64,000 nt of DNA, taken from Candidatus Tisiphia endosymbiont of Beris chalybata. GTDB taxonomy: Bacteria > Pseudomonadota > Alphaproteobacteria > Rickettsiales > Rickettsiaceae. Below are positions 36,542 through 45,221 of this stretch, in pieces; position 1 is the first letter of the stretch; every line of letters starts with the position of its first letter. Where the stretch lies: NCBI RefSeq assembly GCF_964026555.1, contig NZ_OZ032159.1, positions 558,001-622,000 on the forward strand, in the 5' to 3' direction. The notes under the pieces are model-generated. The model was given only the letters and a program-made list of their open reading frames with translations. It made no database searches and was not told the DNA's origin. The translations under genes and the position numbers were made by a program.

Positions 36542-38497
36542 TAAAGAAGTCACTACTTCATAGCAAATGTCCATATCGTTACTATCCACTCCTAACATTC
36601 CCACTTCTTTCTGCTGATTCAGGGGGGCAGCATTACTAACTTGCATACTTGAGGCTTCCTTGCTAACTGTGGCAGGCGGGATAGGGCTTAACAAGCTAGT
36701 TGGCTGTAGTAGCTTAGGATCTACTGCTTGGGGGACTACTAATGTACTATTTGCAATTGCTGTTAATGCTATTGCGGCTAAATCTGCATCTTCGGCAGCA
36801 TTATATGACTTATTAACTTTGCCTCCTGCTAATGGAGCATTTTCTTGATCATTGACGTTTTCTAATTCTATATCCTGCGGCGCAGGAGCAATATATTTAA
36901 AACATAATACCTTTTTCTTTTGCGCTAACTTAAGCAACAACGCAACGCAGGATGGCAATCCTACTGCCAGGGCTATTATGAAAGTCCTTAGATCGGGATG
37001 AATACTATCCCACCATTGCGTTAGGGCTGCTACTGCTTGCTCAGGAACGGGGGTGGGCTTTAATTTATTTATCATAATATTTTGAATCATTTGATTCACC
37101 CCTTTTGCAATTTCCTCCTCGCTAACGTTCGACATTGGCTTATTTAAGTGAATCATAGCCTGACGATATTCGGGGCTCATTTCTTTGCCAGATCCCGCTA
37201 GTTGTTCACCTTTTATAATATAAGGCAAAACTTTCTTTAAGTGACTATAATAGGAAGGAGCAGCATCATTATTTAATAAGATCACAGTAAGATTAGTACC
37301 GGCTATTGCGCAGTTCACAGCAAAAACAAATTTCACCTTATCAATAACCGCATACCCCCTCGCATTAAGATTGTAGATGCCAGAATCCTTTATATTGTCA
37401 TCAAAACCTAGGCATACCCCTAAATAACCGTTCTTATCAATATTCCCTTCTGCGCTACTAAGCCTTATATATTGCAATTTAAACCACTTACTGAGTAAAT
37501 CAATATCACTTAAGTTATTGCTTAAGCTAATATCATTCAGGGCAACTTCGCCATTATCTACCGCACATTGGGCTAGATTTTCTGGTTTATAAGAGGTAAA
37601 AGTTGTGATGCTACCATCAGAGTTTTTAGAAGAAGAAATATCCTTACTACCAATCCGCCTTATACAATTCTGTACCACAGGTGCAATACTTTCGTCCACA
37701 CGTAGCTGTAAAGAACTCGCTGGATTACCCTCTAATAATTTCATTAAGGTAGCACGAACCTCAGCATGCTGAGGAAAGACGTTGTGTTTAAGTATAGTTA
37801 ATAGTTTTAACATATCTCGTTCAAAATGATCAATATTATAAAGCCCCACCTCGCTTCCTATTGTATCTACATTTGTTTGATTCTCTTTCACAGAACGCTT
37901 AACATAAGCGTGATGTTCCTGGGTCTCATTTATAATTACCTTTTGATCGTTAAAGAACCCAAGCTTTCTAATATCAGGTAATCGACTAGAAATTAGGGCA
38001 TTCAAATCATTAATTATACAGTCAGCAACCCTCACGGTTAATTCTTCTACTCGAAGACAAATAGGGAAGAACTCCTTCATACAGTAATTACTTTCTTGAA
38101 TATCAATAATTTCTATAGAAGGACAGGTAGTATTTAAAACGGTTTTCTCAAAGTCCTCCTTAGTAAAAAAATGATCATACAGTTCATTATATTCCCTTCC
38201 CTGTGGGACCATATGGGGTAGCAGCTTTAATTCCCAGTAATGGGGGGCTGGATTATAGTTATAAGAATGTTGAGTAATAAGCTGGTAGGAATACCCTATA
38301 TTATTATCTATATAGTCAATTGATGAGAAGTTGGTGACATCGTCACTCATCGCTTGCCTGTTATATATAGGCGTCGCTACATCGCTCCTAGCACCAACTT
38401 CTCCTAAGTTGATTATAGTTTCTTCTCTAGCAAAAATAGGGTTAGCAAGCCTACCGAAGGCATGCAAAAATAGTAAAAAGGGTTTTTTTAAATTCAT
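36539..38497 (-). CDS. Secreted/surface single-span membrane protein, paralogue 1
   Basis: The 652-residue protein has a signal-like N-terminus (FLLFLHAFGRLANPIFA), a long predicted external domain with several Cys, one membrane helix (about 506-522, FIIALAVGLPSCVALLL), basic residues, and a 130-residue Pro/Ala-rich tail. AGGAGG lies just before the ATG. It is homologous to the next gene upstream: compare YDHFFTKEDFEKTVLNTTC with DKIFPIDKYDSIFAEPC, and VADCIINDLNALI with MTHCIINAVNQYI. About 35 residues right after the signal peptide come from a family K palindrome. Function unknown; an effector or host-interaction role is an inference from architecture. Confidence 0.68.
   Translation of the reverse strand: MNLKKPFLLFLHAFGRLANPIFAREETIINLGEVGARSDVATPIYNRQAMSDDVTNFSSIDYIDNNIGYSYQLITQHSYNYNPAPHYWELKLLPHMVPQGREYNELYDHFFTKEDFEKTVLNTTCPSIEIIDIQESNYCMKEFFPICLRVEELTVRVADCIINDLNALISSRLPDIRKLGFFNDQKVIINETQEHHAYVKRSVKENQTNVDTIGSEVGLYNIDHFERDMLKLLTILKHNVFPQHAEVRATLMKLLEGNPASSLQLRVDESIAPVVQNCIRRIGSKDISSSKNSDGSITTFTSYKPENLAQCAVDNGEVALNDISLSNNLSDIDLLSKWFKLQYIRLSSAEGNIDKNGYLGVCLGFDDNIKDSGIYNLNARGYAVIDKVKFVFAVNCAIAGTNLTVILLNNDAAPSYYSHLKKVLPYIIKGEQLAGSGKEMSPEYRQAMIHLNKPMSNVSEEEIAKGVNQMIQNIMINKLKPTPVPEQAVAALTQWWDSIHPDLRTFIIALAVGLPSCVALLLKLAQKKKVLCFKYIAPAPQDIELENVNDQENAPLAGGKVNKSYNAAEDADLAAIALTAIANSTLVVPQAVDPKLLQPTSLLSPIPPATVSKEASSMQVSNAAPLNQQKEVGMLGVDSNDMDICYEVVTSL
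38311..38417. repeat. Palindromic element, family K, in frame after the signal peptide
   Basis: A 107-bp copy with ends TATAGTCAATTGATGAGAAG and CTTCTCCTAAGTTGATTATA, the same length as the copy in the sulfatase gene. It encodes VGARSDVATPIYNRQAMSDD and flanking residues. No stop is introduced. Confidence 0.83.
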
Positions 38498-38571
38498 CTT
38501 AACCTCCTGTTTTGTTACGTTAATTTATCGTGACTTCAGTGGACTACGCACTTCAAGAATGGGGTTTTATT

Positions 38572-38715
38572 AGACCTTTTTCGAAGCTCACATCTCACAG
38601 AGAATTTGAAGGAGACTCTTCGCCACAAACCACAGCGCACTAGGGTGTATGTAAGGGTCTGAGCCTAGGTCCAACGTACAAATTACAGCTCAATGCGAGC
38701 TTTGAAAGAGGTCTA
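38572..38715. repeat. Palindromic element, family A, inserted in a G/B-like remnant
   Basis: Ends TAGACCTTTTTCGAAGCTCA and GAGCTTTGAAAGAGGTCTA. The sequences outside (CACTTCAAGAATGGGGTTTT on the left, TTTATCAGGGATTTGTG on the right) look like the halves of an older palindrome. It lies between the two surface-protein paralogues. Confidence 0.75.
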
Positions 38716-38819
38716 TTTTATCAGGGATTTGTGTGCTCATCCCCTTCAAAATAAAATGAGGGCTCTGACAGATCAAAGAAGTATATTATAAAGAGCGAGA
38801 AATAGCTTTATTGTTTACT

Positions 38820-40583
38820 TCAGATCAATTCACTATAATGATTACTTGTCCCAACTACAGCTAGTTCTCCTGTATCATCTAGAAACACAAGGCTGTTTTG
38901 CCCCCCTACAGCAGGAAATATTTCTGCTTCCTTGCGGACGATATTAGCCATTATTTTACTAGCGGGTATTAAAGGCTCTCTCTCTCCTTTGCCCTCTCCT
39001 TCTGGGCGGCATTCAACTGGTTGTACAGGGTTAATATTTTCTAAAACTATTAGTACATTATCTCTTTCTTCTAGGCTAGGCTGTATATTAGGTTGGCTTA
39101 CTTCCTGTAAATTATTTTCATTGCTATTTTCTACTGCCTCTTCATTTTTTTGTAAGGACTTAACAATTTTATTATATACTATCGGTCCTTTTTTTATTCC
39201 AAGCCAACATATTCCTATTAAAGAGATAATTCCTAAAGCTATCTCTATGAAAGACTTCATCAAATCTAAGGATGCTTTCCATTCCCCATTATCCTTACCG
39301 TTGTGGTCCTGTTCTTCTTTAGCTGTATCAAGCATACTATTTAATAGCGTTTGCCTAAACGTGGTCATTCTCTCTTCATTTATTTCCTCACTATCATTAT
39401 GCATCATTTTCATTATTTGAGCGGAAATATTAAGAGCGCGAGGGCTAAGAATAGAATTATTTGCCTCTTCTATATCGTGAGCCACAAGATGCTGTATCTT
39501 AGCGTGCAGTTTCGAGCGGTACTCCTCTGAAACCTCAGCACCCATATAAAGGCTAGTAACTGACATCTTGTGTGGAACAATACACTTATGAGCAACGTTA
39601 ATACCTTTCTTTGAAGCAGTACTATAACCCTGATCGCCTAAATTATTAAATGTCATTTCATTATCTGTTAAGCCTTTAAGGCAAATCCCTATAATATTAT
39701 TCGCTTCTATATTCTCCTCCACACTATTGATTTTAATATAAAGGGGGGTAAATGCTTTAGAAAGCAAAGTATTTAATGGACCGGTTTGGTGCTTAAATAC
39801 TGCTTGTTGAATATAAATATCTCCTGCACTTATAATACATTCCGCTATCTTCAAGTGACCTTTAAACTCTTTCGACACAAAAACCTTAATGCCTGCCTGA
39901 TTATACACAATAATTTTTCCCCTAGCATAATGATTCTCTAAACAATTAGTTACCTCTTGCGCTTTTTCCAGCGGAACACGTAATCCAAAATTAACTATTG
40001 AAACAGCATTATCTATTAATTTTTTTAAGCTATTTCTTGCTTCTGCATCAAGTGTTATTTCTCTTGATGATCTTATCTTGAATGAATCGGGAGCACTTAT
40101 GGTATCAACTAACAATTCATGCTTTTCTACTGAATTGGAGTTTAAGGAATTTACTTCTTTAAATAACCATTCTGGTATATCGGGCTCTTGCAATTCGCTT
40201 ATCGGACCCCGAATATATTGATTCACTGCATTAATTATACAATGTGTCATAGGATAAACCGTAGTAGAGATCAGGGTACATACTGCCTGACTGACATTAG
40301 TACATTTAGGACTTACTTCTGTAAGAATACTGGGTCCTAGGCAGGGTTCGGCAAATATGCTATCGTATTTATCAATGGGAAATATCTTGTCTAGAACTGG
40401 CAACTGCTCGGAATAATCATAAATTTCAATGAGATTAGGTTTATTGTCCTCCTCCTCATAGTGTTTAGTAATACGTATATAATTATTATCTTCCCCAGAA
40501 AAGCCAGTTGTAAAATGGAAAGAATTACCGACCGTTCTTAGAAGTAGTATAGCCGGCTTAACTATTAGTTTATATAGATTCAT
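38820..40583 (-). CDS. Secreted/surface single-span membrane protein, paralogue 2
   Basis: The protein has 587 residues from the ATG at 40583, which has TTGGAGG seven bases upstream; an ATG four codons earlier lacks this. The layout equals paralogue 1: hydrophobic N-terminus (LYKLIVKPAILLLRTVG), external region with conserved Cys (AEPCLGPSILTEVSPKC), the shared block SVEENIEANNIIGICLKGLT (SAEGNIDKNGYLGVCLGFD in paralogue 1), a membrane helix (about 445-462) and a 125-residue tail. No palindromic insertion was seen in it. Function unknown. Confidence 0.68.
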   Translation of the reverse strand: MNLYKLIVKPAILLLRTVGNSFHFTTGFSGEDNNYIRITKHYEEEDNKPNLIEIYDYSEQLPVLDKIFPIDKYDSIFAEPCLGPSILTEVSPKCTNVSQAVCTLISTTVYPMTHCIINAVNQYIRGPISELQEPDIPEWLFKEVNSLNSNSVEKHELLVDTISAPDSFKIRSSREITLDAEARNSLKKLIDNAVSIVNFGLRVPLEKAQEVTNCLENHYARGKIIVYNQAGIKVFVSKEFKGHLKIAECIISAGDIYIQQAVFKHQTGPLNTLLSKAFTPLYIKINSVEENIEANNIIGICLKGLTDNEMTFNNLGDQGYSTASKKGINVAHKCIVPHKMSVTSLYMGAEVSEEYRSKLHAKIQHLVAHDIEEANNSILSPRALNISAQIMKMMHNDSEEINEERMTTFRQTLLNSMLDTAKEEQDHNGKDNGEWKASLDLMKSFIEIALGIISLIGICWLGIKKGPIVYNKIVKSLQKNEEAVENSNENNLQEVSQPNIQPSLEERDNVLIVLENINPVQPVECRPEGEGKGEREPLIPASKIMANIVRKEAEIFPAVGGQNSLVFLDDTGELAVVGTSNHYSELI

Positions 40584-40612
40584 AATAACCTCCAAGTTTT
40601 ATTAGACTTCTT

Positions 40613-40744
40613 TTAAAACTCGTACCAAGCTGGTAATTTGTACTCGAATCTAGGTTAGGCCCCTCACCTAGATTCCAGTACGCTGCGGTTTGGCGCGAAT
40701 AGCCTTGCAAATTTCCCACTCGATATAAGCTATAATAGAGGTCT
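40613..40744. repeat. Palindromic element, family A, diverged
   Basis: Starts TAGACTTCTTTTAAAACTCG and ends near AATAGAGGTCT, with a core GTACGCTGCGGTTTGGCGCG typical of the family. It is in the upstream region of the paralogue 2 gene. Confidence 0.7.
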
Positions 40745-40874
40745 GTTGAATGTCACACTAAATTCTTAAGCTGTTTTTCTATTTTAAGTTGTATTTATGG
40801 TTATTTTTTTGTGAAAATTCCTAAGATCCTAAGGTCTTGGTTAGGAAAATGAAGCTTCTTCAAAAAAAACTTAT

Positions 40875-40936
40875 TAGGTTCTGTGAGCAAAAATGCCTAT
40901 AAATCTACCAGTAGATAGAAACCTTCACAGAACCTA
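40875..40936. repeat. Short palindromic element, family J
   Basis: A 62-bp element with ends TAGGTTCTGTGAG and CTTCACAGAACCTA and inner AAAAATGCCTATAAATCT. The second copy is at 55243-55305. Confidence 0.82.
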
Positions 40937-41051
40937 AATTATGGTAAAAAAAGAAGTAATTAGTAGCTTAAATGGAAATCAAATCGTCAGCGCTTATCTC
41001 CCCTCTCATTTCTTGCGTCTTTGCCTCCCCTGAATTGACTATAGTTGTTAC

Positions 41052-41170
41052 ATACTGCTCGTACTTCAAGAACCATAATGTTATTTTGAATCGCGAGCGT
41101 ACGCAGCGTACATGTAAGTACGTGAGTTCACGATAAATAAAAAAACCAACTCAACAAAGTGAATAGTATA
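41052..41170. repeat. Palindromic element, family B, copy 5 (shortened)
   Basis: Starts ATACTGCTCGTACTTCAAG and ends AAGTGAATAGTATA. The core lacks about ten bases relative to 13455-13582. The rest of 40937-41354 is AT-rich with no recognisable gene. Confidence 0.78.
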
Positions 41171-41354
41171 ACACAAATATTAGTACTTTTGATAGGATAA
41201 CAAATGACTAATACAACTTAAAGGTACCAGCCTTTAATAATGAAGTCAAGCTATTTTAAGATAAATTCTATATAATCTATTTTATTGCACTTAGTCCTAG
41301 AAACAATCAGGTTGAAAACGGCCCTACCCCTGATTATTAAATATAATTTTCTTT

Positions 41355-44300
41355 TCAAGAGGAGGTTTCTCCAGATAAAACGACATCATTTGATAATAGA
41401 CTTCCCGAGCAGCTCGCATCGATCAGGGAATTTGAGTAAGAGGTGGAGGGCAAAGCTGCAGCGCACTTGGGCGCACCAAAGGGTTCTTCAGTAGATTCGA
41501 CGTAGAAATTACCAGCTTGATATGAGTTTCGGGAGAGCTCTAATGTATTATTTTGTTCTACGGGCAAATAATTTTGGTGCCAGCGAGTTAACCATTGTAC
41601 TGTTTCTAAATCTCCATATCCGGCAGCATAATTTAATATCTTATTATATTGGCCTTGATCATTTACTAGGCCTTTCTCTATTAAATACTGTACTAATTTT
41701 CGCCCTATATACTGTAACCCTATCTGCAACGCTATATTATTCTCTTTATCTGGAACCCCATCTGTTATTTTACCTTCTATCCATTTCGCCAACTCCCACT
41801 CATCTTCTATATTATCGCAACGCAATATTGGCATATCATCACTTTCATAAATATTTGCTACGTTCTTTATTAACCATTTAATTATCGTGAAATTTCCTAA
41901 CAAAGCAGCATATTGCAATACTGTCCTATTATTATCTTGAGGATGTATATCTGCTATATTTTTTGCTACCCATTGTACCATCTCTAACTCTCCAGAAAGA
42001 ACTGCCAGATGTAATACTGTATGATTCTTATTATCATTCTCATAAATGTTGGCCCCATTTTTTATCAACCACTGCGCTATTTCAAGATGACCATACATAA
42101 TAGCGTAATGTAGTACAGAATTATTACTATCATCTTTAGCATGTATATCTGCTCCCTGCCTTATCAACCATTCTACTGTCTCAAGATTTCCATACGTAGC
42201 AGCATAATGTAATACAGAATTGTTATTGTGATCTTTAGCATGTATATCTGCTCCCTGCCACACTAACCACCCCACTAGATATAAGTCACCAGACAATACA
42301 GCATAATGTAATATAGAAACGTTATTATTGTCCTTAGCATGGATATCTGCTCCCCGCATTACTAACCATTCTACTATATATAAGTCACCAGACAATACAG
42401 CACAATGTAGTACAGATGTGTTATCATTGTCCTTAGCAAATATATCTGCTCCCTGCCACACTAACCACTCTACTATATATAAATTGCCCGCCTCTGCCGC
42501 ACAATGTAATACCGTATTGTTATTAGCATCTCTAGCATGTATATCTACTCCCTGCCTTACCAACCATTCTACTATATATAAGTTGCCTGACTCTGCAGCA
42601 TAATGTAGTACGGAAGCGTTATTTTCGTCTTTAGCATGTATATCTGCTCCCTGCTTTATCAACCATTCTACCAAAGCAAAGTCATTATGAGCTAAAGCAA
42701 GATGTAGGATAGTTTTATGCTGCTTCTTATCAAACACATCTTGATTTTTAGATATTAGCCATTTAATTGTCTCTATATCTTCCGCTTCAGTAGCACAATG
42801 TAATACCGTATTGTTATTATCATCTCTAGCATATATATCTGCTCCTTGCATTACTAACCATTGTACGGCGCTATGATTTCCAGCAAGCACCGCGTAATGT
42901 AATATTGTTTTAGCATTACCACTTTGAATATATGAAGCTTTAGGTGTTGGGGCTAGAGAAGTAAGGACACACGGTGAAGGACATTTGTATGTTTTAGCAT
43001 GCGGAGATATTATAAGCTGTGTTATAGGATCAGCTGTTATAGGATCAATATTTAATAATAATGTATTTTTTGCTATTAAAATAGTAGGAGCATTATACTT
43101 AGTAATAGTTAACACTACTGGTATAGTAGATGCTTCTTTTATGAAGGATACAAAATACTGAAATTTTTCGTTATAGGTAACCTTATTATCTATAATATTA
43201 AGGATACTATAACTATTGACTTGCATACAAAATAATAACAAATCAGTTACTAAATGATCCTTTATTAAGCTATCATTATTAACAGGCAATTCAACAAATT
43301 GTTTTGATTTTTCATTATACTCTTTGTCTGTTGGGATTATTATATCATAAAAGGCGGGAGCAAGAATTCTAGCTCCTATAAATAAAAATGAGAGAGGCAA
43401 ATTGTATAAATATGTATTATGCTTTGTAACAGGATTAATTACTATTATACTACCAATAATTGAGTAAACTAACCTTGTACCCTGATGCGTTAATGCAATA
43501 TTATAGAGTATAATATACGAGATATGTCGAGTAGGTTGCGTATAAAGGATACGATATTTGTATTTCCAATGAGCTGCTGTTCCTTTTTGAGACTCTTGGT
43601 GCATTTTAATAGAACGTACTTGTATTTCTATATTTCTGTTATTAGGCCCTATCACTACTGTATGTAATGATCTATAACCATTGTCTTTAGGACTTTTTAT
43701 ATAATCAGTAAAATGTAACGGTATATTTTTGTAGCATTTATGAATAATATCTATTACTTGGTAACATTCTTGTTTATTTGCCACAATAACTCTTAAGGCG
43801 AGAATGTCATGCAGCTCTGTTATGTCAATGTCTTTCACTATTGTTTTGACCCAAATTGAATCGGGAGGTTTAATTCTATAGGCTAAATCAGCTTTAATAT
43901 TGGAGTTGTGTAATACCTGACTTAATTGGTTAACCATAGTTTGTAAAATATTCTCTATATTAGGATACAAAATATGTAGGTAAATTAAAATATTCTCCCT
44001 TTCTTCTGGATATAATATTTTAAAGCATAAATCTTGCAGTATAGCAGCTATATGATTTTGCCCTACCCTTGATAGATATGGGATATATCTTATGATTATT
44101 TCTTGGGCAGTTTTTTGATAATTAGAGTCGTTTGAATTTATGTTAAATACGCTGACCCGATATAATAATATAGCAAGTTTAATAAGCACTACTTTAGTTC
44201 TTATATCTTGATTTACACTATATAATAATTTATTAAATATGCTGTTATGCGAAGGATGTAAGGAATAATCTGGAAGAGATAGTGTATTAGTAGCCTCAAG

Positions 44301-44549
44301 CAAATGTATAATATTCTTATCGAAATGAAACTCACATATCTTAAGCGTAAGCCCTTGTTTTCGCGCCTTATACAATAACACTGTTATTAAGGCAGGATCA
44401 TTAAGTTGTAAAGCTCTAGTAATTCTTGCTATTTGAGATGGATAAATATTATTATTAGTATAATATTTATTATACAGCTCTACCGCCTTTTGAAGCTGCG
44501 TATCCCAATAAAGGCTATGATTACGCGATATCAAATCGAAAGATGGCAC
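41355..44549 (-). CDS. RelA/SpoT-type (p)ppGpp synthetase domain fused to ankyrin repeats
   Basis: A 1064-residue protein starting at GTG. Residues about 25-185 resemble the Rel hydrolase domain, but the His-Asp motif is replaced (LLYKARKQ where LLHDxxED is expected) and the later LADRLHN motif reads LAILLYR, so hydrolase activity is unlikely. Residues 220-332 form the synthetase domain with key motifs: YRIKPPDSIWVK, DILALRVIV, YIKSPKDNGYRSLHTVV and EIQVRSIKMH...GTAAHW. After about 200 unassigned residues come about 11 clear and three weak ankyrin repeats (547-1000; unit LHYAAxxGNLxxVEWLVxQG). About 48 residues near the C-terminus are encoded by a family A palindrome. Accessory RelA/SpoT and ankyrin proteins are common in Rickettsiales mobile regions; here they are one polypeptide, possibly an effector. 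Confidence 0.87.
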   Translation of the reverse strand: MPSFDLISRNHSLYWDTQLQKAVELYNKYYTNNNIYPSQIARITRALQLNDPALITVLLYKARKQGLTLKICEFHFDKNIIHLLEATNTLSLPDYSLHPSHNSIFNKLLYSVNQDIRTKVVLIKLAILLYRVSVFNINSNDSNYQKTAQEIIIRYIPYLSRVGQNHIAAILQDLCFKILYPEERENILIYLHILYPNIENILQTMVNQLSQVLHNSNIKADLAYRIKPPDSIWVKTIVKDIDITELHDILALRVIVANKQECYQVIDIIHKCYKNIPLHFTDYIKSPKDNGYRSLHTVVIGPNNRNIEIQVRSIKMHQESQKGTAAHWKYKYRILYTQPTRHISYIILYNIALTHQGTRLVYSIIGSIIVINPVTKHNTYLYNLPLSFLFIGARILAPAFYDIIIPTDKEYNEKSKQFVELPVNNDSLIKDHLVTDLLLFCMQVNSYSILNIIDNKVTYNEKFQYFVSFIKEASTIPVVLTITKYNAPTILIAKNTLLLNIDPITADPITQLIISPHAKTYKCPSPCVLTSLAPTPKASYIQSGNAKTILHYAVLAGNHSAVQWLVMQGADIYARDDNNNTVLHCATEAEDIETIKWLISKNQDVFDKKQHKTILHLALAHNDFALVEWLIKQGADIHAKDENNASVLHYAAESGNLYIVEWLVRQGVDIHARDANNNTVLHCAAEAGNLYIVEWLVWQGADIFAKDNDNTSVLHCAVLSGDLYIVEWLVMRGADIHAKDNNNVSILHYAVLSGDLYLVGWLVWQGADIHAKDHNNNSVLHYAATYGNLETVEWLIRQGADIHAKDDSNNSVLHYAIMYGHLEIAQWLIKNGANIYENDNKNHTVLHLAVLSGELEMVQWVAKNIADIHPQDNNRTVLQYAALLGNFTIIKWLIKNVANIYESDDMPILRCDNIEDEWELAKWIEGKITDGVPDKENNIALQIGLQYIGRKLVQYLIEKGLVNDQGQYNKILNYAAGYGDLETVQWLTRWHQNYLPVEQNNTLELSRNSYQAGNFYVESTEEPFGAPKCAAALPSTSYSNSLIDASCSGSLLSNDVVLSGETSS
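41398..41542. repeat. Palindromic element, family A, in frame near the end of the RelA/SpoT-ankyrin gene
   Basis: A 145-bp copy with ends TAGACTTCCCGAGCAGCTCG and GAGTTTCGGGAGAGCTCTA. It lies fully inside the coding sequence; 14 further codons follow before the stop. It encodes a stretch including YVESTEEPFGAPKCAAALPS. Confidence 0.8.
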
Positions 44550-44951
44550 ATCATATAATTTAAAATTTATTAATTACTCATTTGCACAGCTGAATTGTTT
44601 TTGGGCAGCAAATGAGTATACTGCTCAATACAAGTTTCAAAAGAGCTCTAATATAGAATGTGGTATTTAGGCTATTTCGTAAAAATTCTATTAACAAGTA
44701 TTATGTAAACTATACTAATATTTGTTTAATATAAACGCAACCCATTATTAAAACATTTTAATTTTTATTTATGATACCATCAGAAGCTGCACTTAGATTT
44801 CTTGACTAACGCGCATCGAGGAGAGCATTATGCAAGAAGGCTATTATATTTTACTCCTCTTTTAAGAATTCTCATTTTATTTGCCAGGAAGTGACGCGCG
44901 GGACCTTCATATAAGTAAATGCGCACGACAATTCTTGAAGTTCACCAATTA

Positions 44952-45110
44952 TATAGTCAATTCAGGAGAATTTGGTGCTATAGTCACTTAGGTTGAATTA
45001 GATACTAGGCGCGAGGAGTGAAGCCTAGGAGATACTAGGTAAGCGACGAGCAACAACCGTAGCTAGTTTAACCTAGGTGACTATAGGAGCAATGGTAGAG
45101 CCTATATATA
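44952..45110. repeat. Family K element split by a nested family L element
   Basis: The left piece TATAGTCAATTCAGGAGAAT continues to TTTGGTGCTA; the right piece is TAGGAGCAATGG. Joined, they give the K-type sequence seen uninterrupted at 51528-51610 (GAATTTGGTGCTAGGAGC). The neighbouring 44550-44951 has no gene, only degenerate repeat pieces near 44860-44950 (GACAATTCTTGAAGTTCACC). Confidence 0.8.
44981..45083. repeat. Palindromic element, family L, copy 2, nested
   Basis: A 103-bp element with ends TAGTCACTTAGGTT and ACCTAGGTGACTA, flanked by TA at 44979-44980 and 45084-45085. It differs from 22951-23050 by only a few bases. Confidence 0.84.
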
Positions 45111-45116
45111 ATAGGC

Positions 45117-45221
45117 AAGCGAGGAGTGTCAAAGTCGAGAAGCGCAGCGTACTATAGTACGTGAGCATCCTCGTCTTTAGGGCAGCACGACGACGCCAAT
45201 TCTTGAAGTTCCTAGAGTATA
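45117..45221. repeat. Palindromic element, family E, partial
   Basis: Contains CAAAGTCGAGAAGCGCAGCG and GACGCCAATTCTTGAAGTTC and ends CCTAGAGTATA. It matches 61347-61498 over its right two thirds and lies a few bases from the stop codon of the interrupted metallopeptidase gene. Confidence 0.72.

Noticed and set aside
38932..39420. 162-codon plus-strand frame opposite surface paralogue 2
   Set aside because: Ser/Leu-rich shadow of a coding strand with strong gene signals on the other side (ribosome binding site and paralogy).
41600..42900. Regularly spaced direct repeats of about 99 bp, possible CRISPR or tandem repeat array
   Set aside because: The spacing is 33 codons and the translated minus strand gives ankyrin repeats; there are no constant repeats with unique spacers.
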